Positions 45,730 through 57,546 of a stretch of 64,000 nt of DNA are shown piece after piece (positions within the stretch are counted from its first letter, which is position 1; each line of letters starts with the position of its first letter). Where the stretch lies: the NCBI GenBank assembly GCA_963662175.1, contig OY759218.1, forward strand, positions 16,892,480-16,956,479, given 5' to 3'. The notes under the pieces are model-generated. The model was not told where the DNA came from. It ran no database searches and saw only the letters and a program-made list of their open reading frames with translations. Origin of the DNA: Aradus depressus. Taxonomy: Eukaryota; Arthropoda; Insecta; Hemiptera; Aradidae. The position numbers were made by a program, and so were the translations under genes.

Positions 45730-46483
45730 AAGAACGACTGAACGTTTCTAGTTCGTCGTCATGAGCCTCTCCCCCCAAGAAAAAAAAAAAAAAATCTCAG
45801 AAATACTTAAAGAAGGAAGCATTAATTGACACTTCTGAAAAACTGTAAAGGAACCAGGAAGTATCATTCCTTATCCTGCCTAGAATACAGAAATGAAGGT
45901 TCGACATTAGGGTCGATATTCTCAGAATAAGTGAAAGAAGATTTTACTTCTGTATTCTATTTTTTTCTCCAAACATAAGCAGCTATAACTGGACAAATCG
46001 ATGTGCCCGATTATTCTCGATTGTTCTTAGATGGGCAAGAATGGGTAAGTTCACATACCCAGTTTCTTTTTATGACGTATATTTCCGCAAGATCAGGTAA
46101 GTTGATATATCCAATATAGTACACCATTAGTTCATTTTGTCTTGTTAGACACCAACCTCTCTTGCTGGTAAGGTTAACGAGAGGACTTGGCCGCTTCTTC
46201 CCAATGTGTCTACATGTGTCTACAATGTGTCTACATGTCATTATATGTAGGTATTAAAAAAAGTCAGTAATTTTTTTTTGCTTTAGATAATTCGGTTTTT
46301 CTAGTTATAGAGGGAAAATATGTACCAAAATGGCTTGTAGGGACTCACTGATTATTTCGACTAATAGAGGGTTGAGATTTCGAGTAATGGAGGTTTTGGG
46401 GCTTGAAGGGAAAGGAACAAAACTTTTTTTCGAGTTTTGGAGGTTTTCGACTTATCGAGGTTCGACTTAAAGAGGTTCTACTG

Positions 46484-46702
46484 TACATAGTCCTTTGGAG
46501 TAGGAGGTTATGCCCCGAACATAGATGCAGGTATAAAGCAGAAAAAAAACGTCTTGTGGAACGTAAAATTTTATCCTTAACATTTGCGAACGTGGGTTGT
46601 TTTTCTAAAAATATTGTCTTGATAGTTCATACATTCCTAAGCTAGCAGCAGGTTACCCGGCGTTGCCCATGAGTAACTACTTTATATTACTTTACCTGAA
46701 GC
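46484..46702. other. Short unassigned segment with start of a CCCGGCGTTGCCC-type repeat
   Basis: 46637-46690 (ctagcagcaggttacccggcgttgcccatgag) matches the start of the repeat at 52895. Confidence 0.5.
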
Positions 46703-46830
46703 TGATTACGTAAACAAACTTTTTTTGAAGTATTGTATATCCCACAAAAAAGTGTATGACTAAACTACCAGTTTCGGCATTGCACCATCGTCAGGTGTCG
46801 TTTAACATCAGGTTACATCTCTCAGGTTGT
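46703..46830 (-). mobile_element. Penelope-like solitary arm
   Basis: On the minus strand: CTGACGATGGTGCAATGCCGAAACTGGTAGT (46764-46794), then tttttgtgggatatacaatactt and aaagtttgttta, the same order as at 20824 and 25169. Confidence 0.65.
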
Positions 46831-46994
46831 AATATAAAGTCTGACCTCTCACAGGTTTTATTATTTGTGCTAGCCGGCGATCGAGGTTGCCCTCATGTAG
46901 CTACAGGGATTTCCTAGTTGAAATTTCAACCCTTTCCTTACCTGATATATATTGAGGGCCCCGATAGCGTGCTTGTCTATTGAGGTTTTAGGTT

Positions 46995-47060
46995 AGCGAA
47001 ACCTTAGTTGATTAATTTGAACTGGGGAAGTAGATTGACGGTGATTCATCGACGATTTTT
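46995..47060 (+). repeat. Family A terminus
   Basis: gttgattaatttgaactggggaagtagattgacggtgattcatcgacg. Confidence 0.7.
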
Positions 47061-47176
47061 TTTTTATTTTTCCAGACAGGGGGAAGAGAGAAGGGGAGAG
47101 ATTATCAGATAACAGAGAGAATTTACTGTTCTTGTACTGGATGGCTGTAACTTTACCCCAAACTGCTCCTAACAAT

Positions 47177-47242
47177 GTGCTATATCTTCACTCTCAGTGT
47201 GCTATATCTTCACTCTCAGTGTGCTATATCTTCACTCTCCAT
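47177..47242. repeat. Tandem array, 22-base unit, 3 copies
   Basis: gtgctatatcttcactctcagt at 47177 and 47199, with a third copy from 47221. Confidence 0.92.
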
Positions 47243-47411
47243 CGTAGCTCAACACCCGTCATTTTACATTCCAACAACAATGCATCCATTTCCTTGGGCG
47301 AACCCCGGTTCGTCACACTTTGCCGCCATGACCCAATTAAATGATGAGACGTTTCGTCACTAGTCAATTAATCCAACCAAAGGACGTTTTGTTATAAAGG
47401 ATAGTAATAAG

Positions 47412-47703
47412 AGGGCGCTAGTAGCTCAGGGGTACCGTGCTAGCTTACTGAGATCAAGATCGAGGGTTCGAAACCCGGCCGAGGTCCTTAGGTACTCTAT
47501 CTGGGAAGTAAAAAAACCTTGAGCACGCCGTCCTTTGTATGAGACGTTAATCCGTTGTCTCGAGCCTGTATGATTGTCAGGTACTCGTTAATGACTAAAC
47601 CTGGGTACTCCTACAGTAGAGTCGGGCTCATGAGCACGGTAGTAGGCGATATGATCTCTTAGTTATAGCCCGGGCATGATGAGTCACAATAACTAATTAA
47701 TAA
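47412..47703 (+). mobile_element. tRNA-derived SINE, full-length
   Basis: gggcgctagtagctcagggg head, gggttcgaaacccggccgag B-box-like segment, and gcccgggcatgatgagtcac end followed by taataataatgg. An agtaataa / ggtaataa pair at the edges may be a diverged duplication. Confidence 0.87.
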
Positions 47704-48435
47704 TAATGGTAATAATGATGACAGTGACTGAACATAAGAGTTATAACCTGTTCACACTTCGCTTTTATGTACGTTTAGTAATTGTAGTGCATTATGTTAA
47801 TTTACAGATAATTATCAAAGTGCATTTTGGGTACATTAGCTTGATTGATGCAAAACGGTGAATCTCCCACCTATCGCAAATATTCCAGACGTTCTTCACC
47901 TGTAGGATAGTACTAACGTAGTTGAAGATATAGTGAGCCAGATTGCGTCAAATGGTTTACAATTCTTATTTTCCATACATTTGCTTGATTTATGCAAAAA
48001 TGTTCAATCCTGACGCATTTCATTCTTCACATCTAGAATAAGACATTAGTGGTTGAAGATGTAGAGTGCCAAAGTGTGCCAAATGGATTACAATTCCACA
48101 TTCTCATTTTTTAGACATTTGCTTGATTAACACGAATTTCTGATCAACTTTTCAGTCAGACTTGAGACTTTACGAACGCGGACGAAGCTACGGCATCGCA
48201 ATATTCACCTAACATAAGATCGCTGAAGTTAAAATGGTCAATTGGACGAGTGACGCGAGTGACCACTAGTTATGTAGTATACTGGGGAACTTGAGGTCTC
48301 TGGTAAGAATGCTGTAAGCTATTATCGACAGTTAGGGTTCGGTAAGCCCTGACAAACAATTTCCACTCCTATATGTATTCAATCGATCGCAGACCTACAT
48401 ATTACTTTCTCACTTTAACAGTGAAACACCATAAA
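47704..48435. repeat. Degenerate tandem modules, about 132-base period, family B-like
   Basis: gccagattgcgtcaaatgg (47938) and gccaaagtgtgccaaatgg (48070) head similar units, each with cat.tgcttgatt...g. The tail atttgcttgattaacacg resembles family B. No gene seen. Confidence 0.5.
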
Positions 48436-48744
48436 AAAAAGTCGTCGGTGAATCATCTGCTATGATCTTCCCCATTAATAGGTGCCATCCTCATGAGGTT
48501 TTGAACTTAAATATACAATTCCATGTCGATACATTGGTAGTTATTGAAATTTTTAAGTTGAGCCCCTCTGTTCCCCCCTCTCCCTCGGCTGATTCTTCTG
48601 AAAATTAATTACACACACAGACATACATATTTTTTTTCATTTTTGGAATCAAAAAGTCGGAAAACATGAAATTTGTATGAAATCTCCGCATCAGATTTTT
48701 GACCGATTACATAACTTTCTCTATACTTTTTATAGCTGGGGAAA
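48436..48744 (-). repeat. Family A repeat, complete but short
   Basis: aagtcgtcggtgaatcatctgc to gattacataactttctctatactttttatagctggggaaat. One full module plus the end region. Confidence 0.85.
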
Positions 48745-49129
48745 TAATAATAAATATTAGTATATTTCTACAAGAAATGAGTTTTTCCGCTCATCCGGTT
48801 CGTAAGACATTCGGAAACTACCATAACATTAGGTGCGTGGAACGCTTATTCCCATTTCTTTCAAACTTTGCACAAAAATCAATGAGTTCGTTAAATTGAA
48901 AAATCGGACTCCAGAAAGGGGGAGATTCAAATTATAAATTGAAAAATACAAAAAGCCTCGACCGGAATAGGTTTATCTGTTGCCTGGCTCATGCTAGCAG
49001 GGAATGTTCGGATTGAAGTTGACCGCAGGAGGTGGCTCAGTTCCCGCCAGAACATACACTGCTTGTCCCGCAAAATCAAGGAATCCTCTTATTAGTGTAT
49101 GGCCGCATTTCCTCTGAATTTACTTGACG
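48745..49129. other. Unassigned intronic sequence
   Basis: No gene recognised. Confidence 0.4.
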
Positions 49130-50140
49130 GCAGAAAACCTTAACAACTGTCGGGGTAATAAATGTTGATCGAAAACCTCATAAGGACGATATCTACGGAT
49201 TTTCAGCCAAATCGGACAAAAAGAAGGAGTGGGCCGGGGAGGGGCGGAAAAGAGGTTTAAATAAATAAGAGAAATTATGAATCACCGAGAATGTAGCTAC
49301 CTACTTCCCCAACACGAATTATTTGTAATCGACTCTCCTTTTAAACTGTTTTTCTGTTTGACTGAAAATCAATAGGTGTTGACCTCATAGCGTTCTGGAA
49401 ACGCATATAACATTCCATGTCAATTTTACATGTTGCATCCTTATAAGCCCGTTCCTAATAAGCCTATGTGGCATATCAAACTTTTCAATAGGTTCTGGGG
49501 TTGTTGAGGGGGAGGATACTATGCTATCAGAGCTATACGAAGTAGAGGGGAAGTTATGTAATCGGCCAGTAATCGATGTTGAGTTTTCACTAGAATTGCA
49601 TGTTTTCCAACCCCGTGATTCCAAAAATTAAAGAAAAAAACCTCTGTGTGTATGAACAAGATAACTCCCTATACAATGAATGAATGTATCAACACGAAAT
49701 TTTATACAAGTATCCAAAACTCGATAAGGACGATACTTATTTATTATGAGCCAAATCGGCCAAAAGAAAGGGGGGATCAGAGGAGGCTCATCTCAAAATT
49801 CCTGCCGATGTAATGGATATATCGACACCAACGGTCGATTGGTTTTTGATGGAGAGCGAAGACTTAATCGATTTATTCATTGGGGAAATACAATGCCGGT
49901 GATTTACCTACGACTTTTTTATTGTTTCTCGAAAAATCTGCTTAAAGGAGAAGTTACGTAATCGGCCAGTAATCGATGTCGACCATTCACAGAGCCTGGA
50001 TAACCTGCTGGGTTATATATAGAATTATGTATATCGATTAAGAATACCTATTTATTTTCAACCAGACAGAGGAGAAGGGAGGTTTAGAGGGAAAGCGGAA
50101 ACTTAATTACATATAATTCAAGCTGGGCTTGGTCCAATGG
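49130..50140. repeat. Family A cluster (several partial copies)
   Basis: Plus fragment 49130-49250, minus terminus 49275-49430, plus copy about 49520-49925 (gctatacgaagtagaggggaagttatgtaatcggcc to ggggaaatacaatgccggtgatttacc), then another plus fragment to about 50140. Adjacent copies share the phrase taatcggccagtaatcgatg, suggesting local duplication. Confidence 0.7.
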
Positions 50141-50604
50141 TTTGTGTATCTGACCGTATGATGTGGATCACGCCGTTTTCTTCATTCAACCACCCCTTCA
50201 CTTTGAATGTCAGACACAAACTCTGTACTATAATCAAAGGAGGCTTTAATTGGGAAGGCAAACTGAACAGTTTTTGAGAAATCTAACAACAAAAAAACAA
50301 GTTGGCCATTGGTTCACGAAGGCCTTAACCACGGCCTCCCCTCTACCAATCACAGATCCTAATGCGTTAACCTACACTATACAAACTCCATAATTATACT
50401 TAACTAGTATTTTTTCTTTTTCTCAACGTTTCTCTCCTTTTCATTTAGTTAATTTCTCTTCCTCTCATTCCTTTTTTAGTCGTTTTTTTTTTTTTTGGTT
50501 ACCCCCAATTTCTTGTACTTAAGGTACAGCTGTGGTTCTTGGTTATACCTGGAGAGTGCTCTAATCCTCAAGTAAAACAACAAAAACTCAAATGATACAA
50601 AAAG
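50141..50604. other. Unassigned intronic sequence
   Basis: No gene recognised. Confidence 0.4.
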
Positions 50605-50910
50605 TTATCTTCTCAATGTTGATTTTTTAACCAGAATACGTGTTTGTGTACATTGCAGTGTCATCCTCAGAGGTATATCGACTAATGTGCACTAAATGGT
50701 GATCTGAACACTACTCTAAATTGTAATATACCACTGAGGTTTTTACACACTACAGTTTCATCCTCAGGGGTATATCACTATTTAATGCGGTCTTCAGACC
50801 AACACTCATTCTCTGAACACAGGTTTTGGTTTGAGCACCGCACTAAATGGTGATATGCTATTGAGGATGACACTGCAGTGTACAAAAACCAAGAAAACTT
50901 CTTGTTTCAT
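50605..50910. mobile_element. Foldback-type repeat with CTGAGGATGACACTGCAGTG motif
   Basis: Minus-strand copies near 50640-50670 and 50740-50777 face a plus-strand copy near 50855-50895. Each has c(t/a)gaggatga(c/a)actg(c/t)a(g/a)tgt then acaaa.acc. Layout is like the Penelope-like arms, but GAAA is absent. Confidence 0.5.
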
Positions 50911-51871
50911 TTGATATATCTCATCCCACAGCATCTTAATACCATTTATGAAATTGGTAACAGTAACGTTTGCGAGAATTAAATTATTTGACACCAGGTG
51001 GCACAACAAGATTGTGAACAGATTGGGGACTATGACCTCTGAGAGATTTTCTGTTAATAACACGCTACTTGCGCAAGCTGTAACCCTGGTTGCGCGAGAG
51101 GCTGTATACTTCAACTCATGTGTATAACAGAAAGAACACAAAATATAAACAAACGTTTGGGGTTGTATTTCGTACTCAGACTTTAATGTAATACAGATGT
51201 AAAACACACATTGGTTTTCGTTCATCTCAACTCAGTGGGAACACTACATCATTCAGGTGCGGTTTCCATATTTCTCAACCATGGTAGGTATATGGCAACA
51301 TATTTTAGTATTATGGTAATCTATATGATACTTGAATCTTTTTAGGGTTCATATCTCCCAACGAGAACCCTTATAATGTCACTCAGTTGTCTGTTACGTC
51401 ACAACATTGTATTTCTAGGAGCACTTATCCATCGATTTCAAATTTTGCATAGATTTATGTATCACTTACGCCAACATAAAGCCTTGTTGACAAACATTGT
51501 CGACAAAAATGTATCTGACGAATGGAGGAGGGGGAAACGTCGACAAACTGTACTGTATACATATAGGGCTGAAAAGATCTCAGAGAGTAGATTTTTAATG
51601 TAATCTTAAAATACCTTCCCTCGTTTCAAACTGGCATTAGTGGGTATAAGAAATTCATGCGTTGTCATCAGCTGTCTTATACCCAGTAATGTCCGTTGCA
51701 AATGAGAGAGAAATGCATTTGAAATGGGAGAGGGCAGGAATGTTCTGTTAAAACTTGGTGTAAATAAGTCCTGTGTTGGCCGCAACCTATATATATTTTT
51801 TCTTTATTATTAATCATCAAATGAATGGATATTTCAATTCCATAGGCTGCCATTTTGTAACAATATCAAAA
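50911..51871. other. Unassigned; includes a 139-codon minus frame and a family B-like end
   Basis: The minus frame at 50806-51225 starts inside the foldback-type repeat and shows no domain. 51655-51790 (acccagtaatgtccgt...gtaaataagtcctg) resembles the end piece of family B. No gene supported. Confidence 0.4.
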
Positions 51872-52307
51872 AGAGGTCATCGATGAGTCATCAATTAAGT
51901 TTTCGCTCTCCCTCTTAATCTAATTGACCGTTTAGACTAAAAATCAATAGTTGACTTACATAAGGGCTGAATCCTCATACTAATACTGGTATTGTGTTGC
52001 TATATTCATTATACCGGCAGTTATTAGGGTTTCTGAGTTGAGCCTCCCCTCTGACATCTCTTTCTCTTCGGCCGATTCCGCTGAAAATCAATTGTTGTTG
52101 TCATTATGGAATTCTGGATACACTTATACATGTTTGTGTCGATTCATTGTCTCTAGATCGACTTCACAAATACACAAAGACAGTATTTTTTTCTTTGTTG
52201 AATCTGGGGGTCGGAAAACATGAAATTCTGGTGAAAAAATCAGAAAATCAGATTTTTAACAGATTACATAACTTCCCCTATACTTCGAATTGCTGGGGAA
52301 ATAAAAT
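51872..52307 (-). repeat. Family A repeat, complete, 220 bases before hth exon
   Basis: aggtcatcgatgagtcatcaattaagttttcgctctccctc to acataacttcccctatacttcgaattgctggggaaat. Confidence 0.85.
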
Positions 52308-52423
52308 GTTTCGGACAAAAGTTGCTTTTTTTTAAATGTATGAGAGTTGACCCCAATTTCTGTTGAAAATTGAGGGACCTCTCTGATGAAGGGCTGCCAA
52401 TATTCTGATGATAGAAAGGGTAG

Positions 52424-52675
<252 letters not shown>

Positions 52676-52894
52676 TAAGTTGATGCAAACTTGTTACATA
52701 GTGTTCAAATCACTCTCTCTTCATATGTCAAAGTCAGTCTTTATTGCTCAAAAGTTCATGGAGATCCATCCATCTCAAACCTCTAAGACTATTACTAAAT
52801 AGCAGTTATGTTACCTAAATAATATGTTAAATCTAATGTACATACACGCGATTATATAACGTTTTTATTATTTTATTATTTTTATTTTATTTTG

Positions 52895-53421
52895 TACTAG
52901 CAGTAATACCCGGCGTTGCCCGGGGAACTTTGACTTTTCTCCCAATATCTCCTATAAGGCTATTCAGTTCCTCGACAGTACATTCATGATGTTATAATTT
53001 TCAATTATTCATACGGAATAAGGCTTATAGCCCTTCAACTGTAGTAACGCTAGCTTTGGAGCTAAAACTAATTTATTCAAAAAGATTTCTCATTAATCGT
53101 TGCAATGGTTTTCGAGTTACAAAGATTGCGTGAGTGGATGCTGGGATGGACCAGGGGTTGATTAAAAAATAGACCTTAACCTTCCGGTAGATGAAACTTA
53201 TCTATTCAAAAAGATTCCTCATTAATCATTGCAGTGGTTTTTGAGTTACAAACATTGCGTGGGTGGATGCTGGGATGGACCAGATATTGAGGTACTAATA
53301 CGCCTATAACCTTCCACAGACGATGACGAAAAAATTAAAAAAAAAAATTAATCAAATGCATCAAGCCGTTCGTGAGTTATAGCGGTACAACGCACAGACA
53401 TTTTCAGCTTTATATATATGA
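52895..53421 (+). repeat. CCCGGCGTTGCCCGGG-type dispersed repeat
   Basis: Starts tactagcagtaatacccggcgttgcccgggg and ends gcacagacattttcagctttatatata. It contains a 119-base internal duplication (ggatgctgggatggaccag at 53136 and 53255). This form of repeat is common in invertebrate genomes; I do not assign a class. Confidence 0.7.
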
Positions 53422-53539
53422 TACTCAAAACCTGCCAAAAGAAACCATAAGTAAATTGGATGTTTTTGTGATTACAATCTAATAAATAAATACAAAATAA
53501 TAAGAAGGAAAACAAAAAAAATAATGTAAAGTATGGGCA

Positions 53540-53960
53540 AAATTTCATGTCGATACATTCATTACATCGGCAGTTGTTGCGGTTATTGAGTTGATTCTCC
53601 TTTCCTTTAAGCCGATTCCGTTGAAAATTAACGTCTTTATGGGGTTTTAAATTTACACATGAAATTTTGTGTCCATACATTCATTCTATCAGCAGTTATT
53701 AGAGTTTTTGTGTTAAGCCTCCCTCCTAATCTCCCTTCACTTTGATCGATTGGGCTGAAAATCCATCCTTAGAGGTTTCTGGGTACACATATAAAATTTC
53801 GTGAGGATATATTCATTCTATTGGCACGCGGACAGACTTTTTTTTTTAATTTTTGGAATCTGGAGGTCGGAAAACATGAAATTCCGTTAAAAACTCCGCA
53901 TCGAATTTCTGACTGATTACATAACTTCCCCTATACTTGGTATAGCTGGGGAAGTAAAAG
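53540..53960 (-). repeat. Family A repeat
   Basis: Two modules (cattacatcggcagttgttg, attctatcagcagttattagag), ending gattacataacttcccctatacttggtatagctggggaagta. Confidence 0.83.
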
Positions 53961-54289
53961 TTATAAACATAATATTAAGACCAGATGAGTGAAGGGTTCA
54001 TCAATAATGCTAAAACGTTGAGTGGTGCAAGGTCGTCAATGTATCTGCTAAGACCATGTATAAGCCGGATGGGCGAGGGTGAGCACTTGATCCTGAAGAG
54101 TGTTGTACTGTAGTGTAGTATGAGGGACACTTGGGGCACAGGAGGATTGAGGATACTGTCTCTTTTCGAAGTAAATCCATTATCTAAATAGGGTAAATAC
54201 CGGAGGGTGGTCTATGGCAAAGCCGATTTGGTGACAGTTGGTCTATCCCTTTCCATCTTAACTTCTGTTAACTTGCTGATCTATCGAAA

Positions 54290-54640
54290 AGGGTGAGAGG
54301 GTTGGGTGAAAATCGGTGAACCATCTTCAATATACTGGTTCGAAATATTTGTAATCAACTGAGCTTTCATTTTTAAATGCTCCTCTTCTGGCGATTTGGC
54401 TGAAAATCTATTGGCGTCTTCTCATTCCAATGTCATGTCCAGTCATTTATTTCATGAGCAGTTATTAGAATTCTTGGGTTAACCCAACTCTAAACCCACC
54501 CTCCATTTTAGCCAATTTGACAGAAAATCAAAAAGTATCGTCCTAACATAGTTCTGAAATCGCATATAAAATTTTCTGTCGATACATATATTACATCGGC
54601 TGTTATTAAGGTTTTTCAGTTAAGCCCCCTCTAATCTAAA
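54290..54640 (-). repeat. Family A repeat, partial
   Basis: ggcgatttggctgaaaatctattgg, ttagccaatttgacagaaaatc and tattacatcggctgttattaagg; the terminus is degraded. Confidence 0.7.
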
Positions 54641-54775
54641 TTCACAATTATCCTTTGACACCACTTGAACAAACTGTCGAATGTAGTTTGAAAAATACAT
54701 AAATTGTTATGATTTTTGATAATTATTTTAAAAAATATTTAAAAGTAGACTACATAAATGTAATATTATGGAATG

Positions 54776-55057
54776 GATAAAGGAATATACACACACTAAG
54801 GAATATAAACTCCACACACTACTTGTCAATATTTTCACTTTATTGGTCAAAATTACACGACTATAGTTTCGCCTGTTACGGCATCATCAAGTGAACTAAA
54901 CAGAGATTACTACTGAACTGAAACTATAGTCGTGTAATTTTGACCAATATAGTGAAAATATTGACAAGTAGTGTGTGGAGTTTATATTCCTTAGTGTGTG
55001 TATATTCCTTTATCCTGTTCATTATGAATTTTCACAAAGTAGACCTGAAATCAGTTC
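54776..55057. mobile_element. Compact foldback element, 282 bases, 96-base arms
   Basis: The perfect 14-base target duplication AATATTATGGAATG lies at 54762-54775 and 55058-55071. Arms 54775-54870 and 54920-55015 are nearly identical inverted copies. A 42-base unpaired extension (55016-55057) is on the right only. The left inner arm on the minus strand reads CTTGATGATGCCGTAACAGG then CGAAACTATAG (54860-54891), where GCC and GGC can pair. Confidence 0.88.
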
Positions 55058-55382
55058 AATATTATGGAATGTTGAAAAAATGCCAATCGTTAAATCATGT
55101 TAAGTTAGTGTACCTACATTGAATTAATCGCGAATAATAAATTCGCTAATGTGAGGGATTACTGTCTCAATAATTGATAAGCTCATGATTATTAATAATA
55201 AAATATGATCCTCAATAACTACAATAAAAATAACATATTATAATGAACAACACATTGTGAAGATGAATGTTATTTGGTTCAAATACACACAATTCAAAAT
55301 GCCGTTTGATATTGACTAAATTAAGATCATCATACTCGTATATGATAATGAAGTGATATTTGTGAAGTATTATTTTCATTTT

Positions 55383-56035
55383 TATTACTTCCCCAGCTAA
55401 ACGAAGTATAGGGAAAGTTGTGTAATCGGTTAAAAGTTCGATGATGCAGTTTTTAACGGAATTTCATGTTTTCCGACCTCCTGATTCTAAAAATGAAAAA
55501 AACGTCTTTGAACACGGATAGCTTCCTAGGATAGCTAGAACGACGCGAAATTTTACACTAGAAACCTCTAAGACGACACCTATTGATTTTCAGCCAAATC
55601 GGCCAACATTTATTCTGGGTTAGAGAGGTGGCTTAACACAAAACTTTTAGAACTGTCATTGTAATGAATGTATTGATTCGAAATTTTATATGTTAATTCA
55701 ACGCCGTGTAAGGACGACACTTATTAATTTTCAACGGAATCAGCCACTCAAAAATCCCAATAACTGTCGATGTAAAATGGATGGATCGTTATGAAATTTT
55801 ATATTTGAATTCAAAACCCCAAAAAGGATTGCACCTATTAATCTTCCGCAAAATCGTTCGAAGGGAAGGGATCGGTCAGAGAAGAGGGGCATGACTTAAA
55901 TATCCTAATAACTGCCGATGTAATGAATGTATCGATACAAAATTTAGTATGATTCAGAATTCATTATGCAAATCAAATATTGAGTTTTTGCCTAAACGGG
56001 CAATAGGATTTGATTCACTGACGACTTTTTTTTTT
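55383..56035 (+). repeat. Family A repeat, long copy
   Basis: tattacttccccagctaaacgaagtataggg to gatttgattcactgacgactttttt, with four modules. Confidence 0.85.
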
Positions 56036-56651
56036 AAATTGGTACTGTTTAAAATATGGCAACTCATCTACAAAATGCAAATCCTTAACTGCCCTTGTAC
56101 ATTTGCCGCTTGAAACTATTTACTGAATAGAATTTTACTTTAAGACAATTTTCGCATCTCATCGATGAATTCATTTAAAAACAAAAATGAATAAAGGATT
56201 GCCTACAAATGGTTTTCTATAAATATCTTTCTAAAATCATCTAAAATAAAAAATAAATAAATTGTAGCTTTTAAGATAACGACAAAAAAAGTTAAATGAC
56301 CCGAATCACGCGACTGATCGTTATACGAAGAGTCCCAAATTACCTTTTTTTTTTCTCAATTCCTACCCAGTTATTTTGTTTTCGTTCTGTCCTCATGAAT
56401 GATTTACTAGAGTGTTTTTTTTTGTTTAAAATCGTTCAATGTAGTTGATTCGTTTTAATTATGCAAAATTATCCTAATTAAAAATTAAGTTTTTCCAGTC
56501 GGGAATGTGTAGAAGTTTTACCAACATTTTAGTAGTAACAATATTTTATTCTGCATTAAAAAAAAAAAATGTTTATAAGCATATTTCTTTGTGCTCCCGT
56601 GAACGAAGTGATTGAAGTATGCCTCCCCTTACCGTCGACCGATTCTTTTCC
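56036..56651. other. Unassigned AT-rich intronic sequence
   Basis: Nothing recognised. Confidence 0.4.
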
Positions 56652-57014
56652 GCACCCCCAGTTCAAGACTATCGTAACTCAAAAAAGCTAGTTTGTGGGA
56701 AAACAAGATTTAAGATTTTTATTTCTTCTCCCTTTTTCTATATCTCTCTTTTTCTCTTCACGATAGTCTTGCTCTTAATTCATGTGATATATAAATTCAA
56801 GACTAGCGTTAGTCAAAATCCGATTATATTGTACTAAACAATTTAAGAGAAATTTATTAATGTAATACTATTTTTTGTAAATAATAATAGTGAAATATTA
56901 CATTTTGAGTTGCAATACTAAAGCACCGTATAGAGTTTACAAAGAAGAATCTTAACATGTATATAACTCAAAAATGGATTTTTTTGAGTTATGATAGTCT
57001 TGAACTGGGGGTGC
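56652..57014. mobile_element. Inverted-repeat element, 363 bases, 35-base termini
   Basis: gcacccccagttcaagacta (left) against tagtcttgaactgggggtgc (right), extending to 35 bases with one or two mismatches. Internal copies of ttcaagactagcgtta and acgatagtcttg look like subterminal repeats. No target duplication was found. No protein. Confidence 0.82.
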
Positions 57015-57047
57015 AATATTCACTACATCTAATTTGTTATTGTGCCT

Positions 57048-57333
57048 ATACAGACATATCGCCTACTACCCGGGCACTCTGGTGGACATGAGCCCAACTC
57101 TACTATGGGAGTCCTAAATTTTGCCTACTCTAAATTTTTATTTACTTAGGGTAGGGGTCTTTACCGAGGATTGTACAGACTCGGGACCATCTCTTAACGT
57201 TCTATCCGAAGGACAGCGTGCTCAATGTTTTCTCATCTCTCAAAAAAAAAAAAAAAGCTAAGAGCCCTCGGCCGTGTTTCGAACCCACGATCTTGAGCTC
57301 AGTAAGCAAGCTACCTCTAAGCTACCGGGGCTC
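57048..57333 (-). mobile_element. tRNA-derived SINE, nearly complete
   Basis: Minus strand: agagccccggtagctta head, gggttcgaaacacggccgag, and tgtccaccagagtgcccgggtagtaggcgat; the extreme 3-prime end is lost. Confidence 0.85.
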
Positions 57334-57348
57334 TGAAAATGTTTAGGT

Positions 57349-57448
57349 GTGTTCCTATCCATATGTATATCGTGTGTTCCTATCCATATGTATATCGTGT
57401 GTTCCTATCCATATGTATATCGTGTGTTCCTATCCATATGTATATCGT
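57349..57448. repeat. Tandem array, 25-base unit, 4 perfect copies
   Basis: gtgttcctatccatatgtat plus atcgt, starting at 57349, 57374, 57399 and 57424. The copies abut without spacers. Confidence 0.97.
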
Positions 57449-57479
57449 ATCCACAGACACATAAAATGGATGGGTGGAA

Positions 57480-57546
57480 AATCAACTCCAAATCCCCGAC
57501 TGATTACAAAACTTTCCCTATACAACGTATAGCAGGAGAATTAATA
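57480..57546 (-). repeat. Family A terminus
   Basis: ccccgactgattacaaaactttccctatacaacgtatagcaggagaa. Confidence 0.7.

Larger units (their letters stand above)
43766..46483. mobile_element. pogo/Tc1-mariner-like element, 2718 bases
   Basis: The ends are CAGTAGAACCTCTATAAATCGA and inverted TCGACTTAAAGAGGTTCTACTG. TA on both sides (43764-43765, 46484-46485) fits the TA duplication of this group. Inside both ends run iterations of ttcga(g/c)tta..gagg, about every 18 bases. It contains minus-strand open frames at 44774-45130 and a two-exon frame at 45214-45729. No DDE transposase was recognised in them. Confidence 0.82.

Noticed and set aside
50806..51225. 139-codon minus-strand open frame
   Set aside because: It begins inside a foldback-type repeat, has no recognisable domain, and composition is that of AT-rich non-coding DNA.
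57349..57448. CRISPR array
   Set aside because: Four 25-base copies abut without spacers, and the window is eukaryotic.
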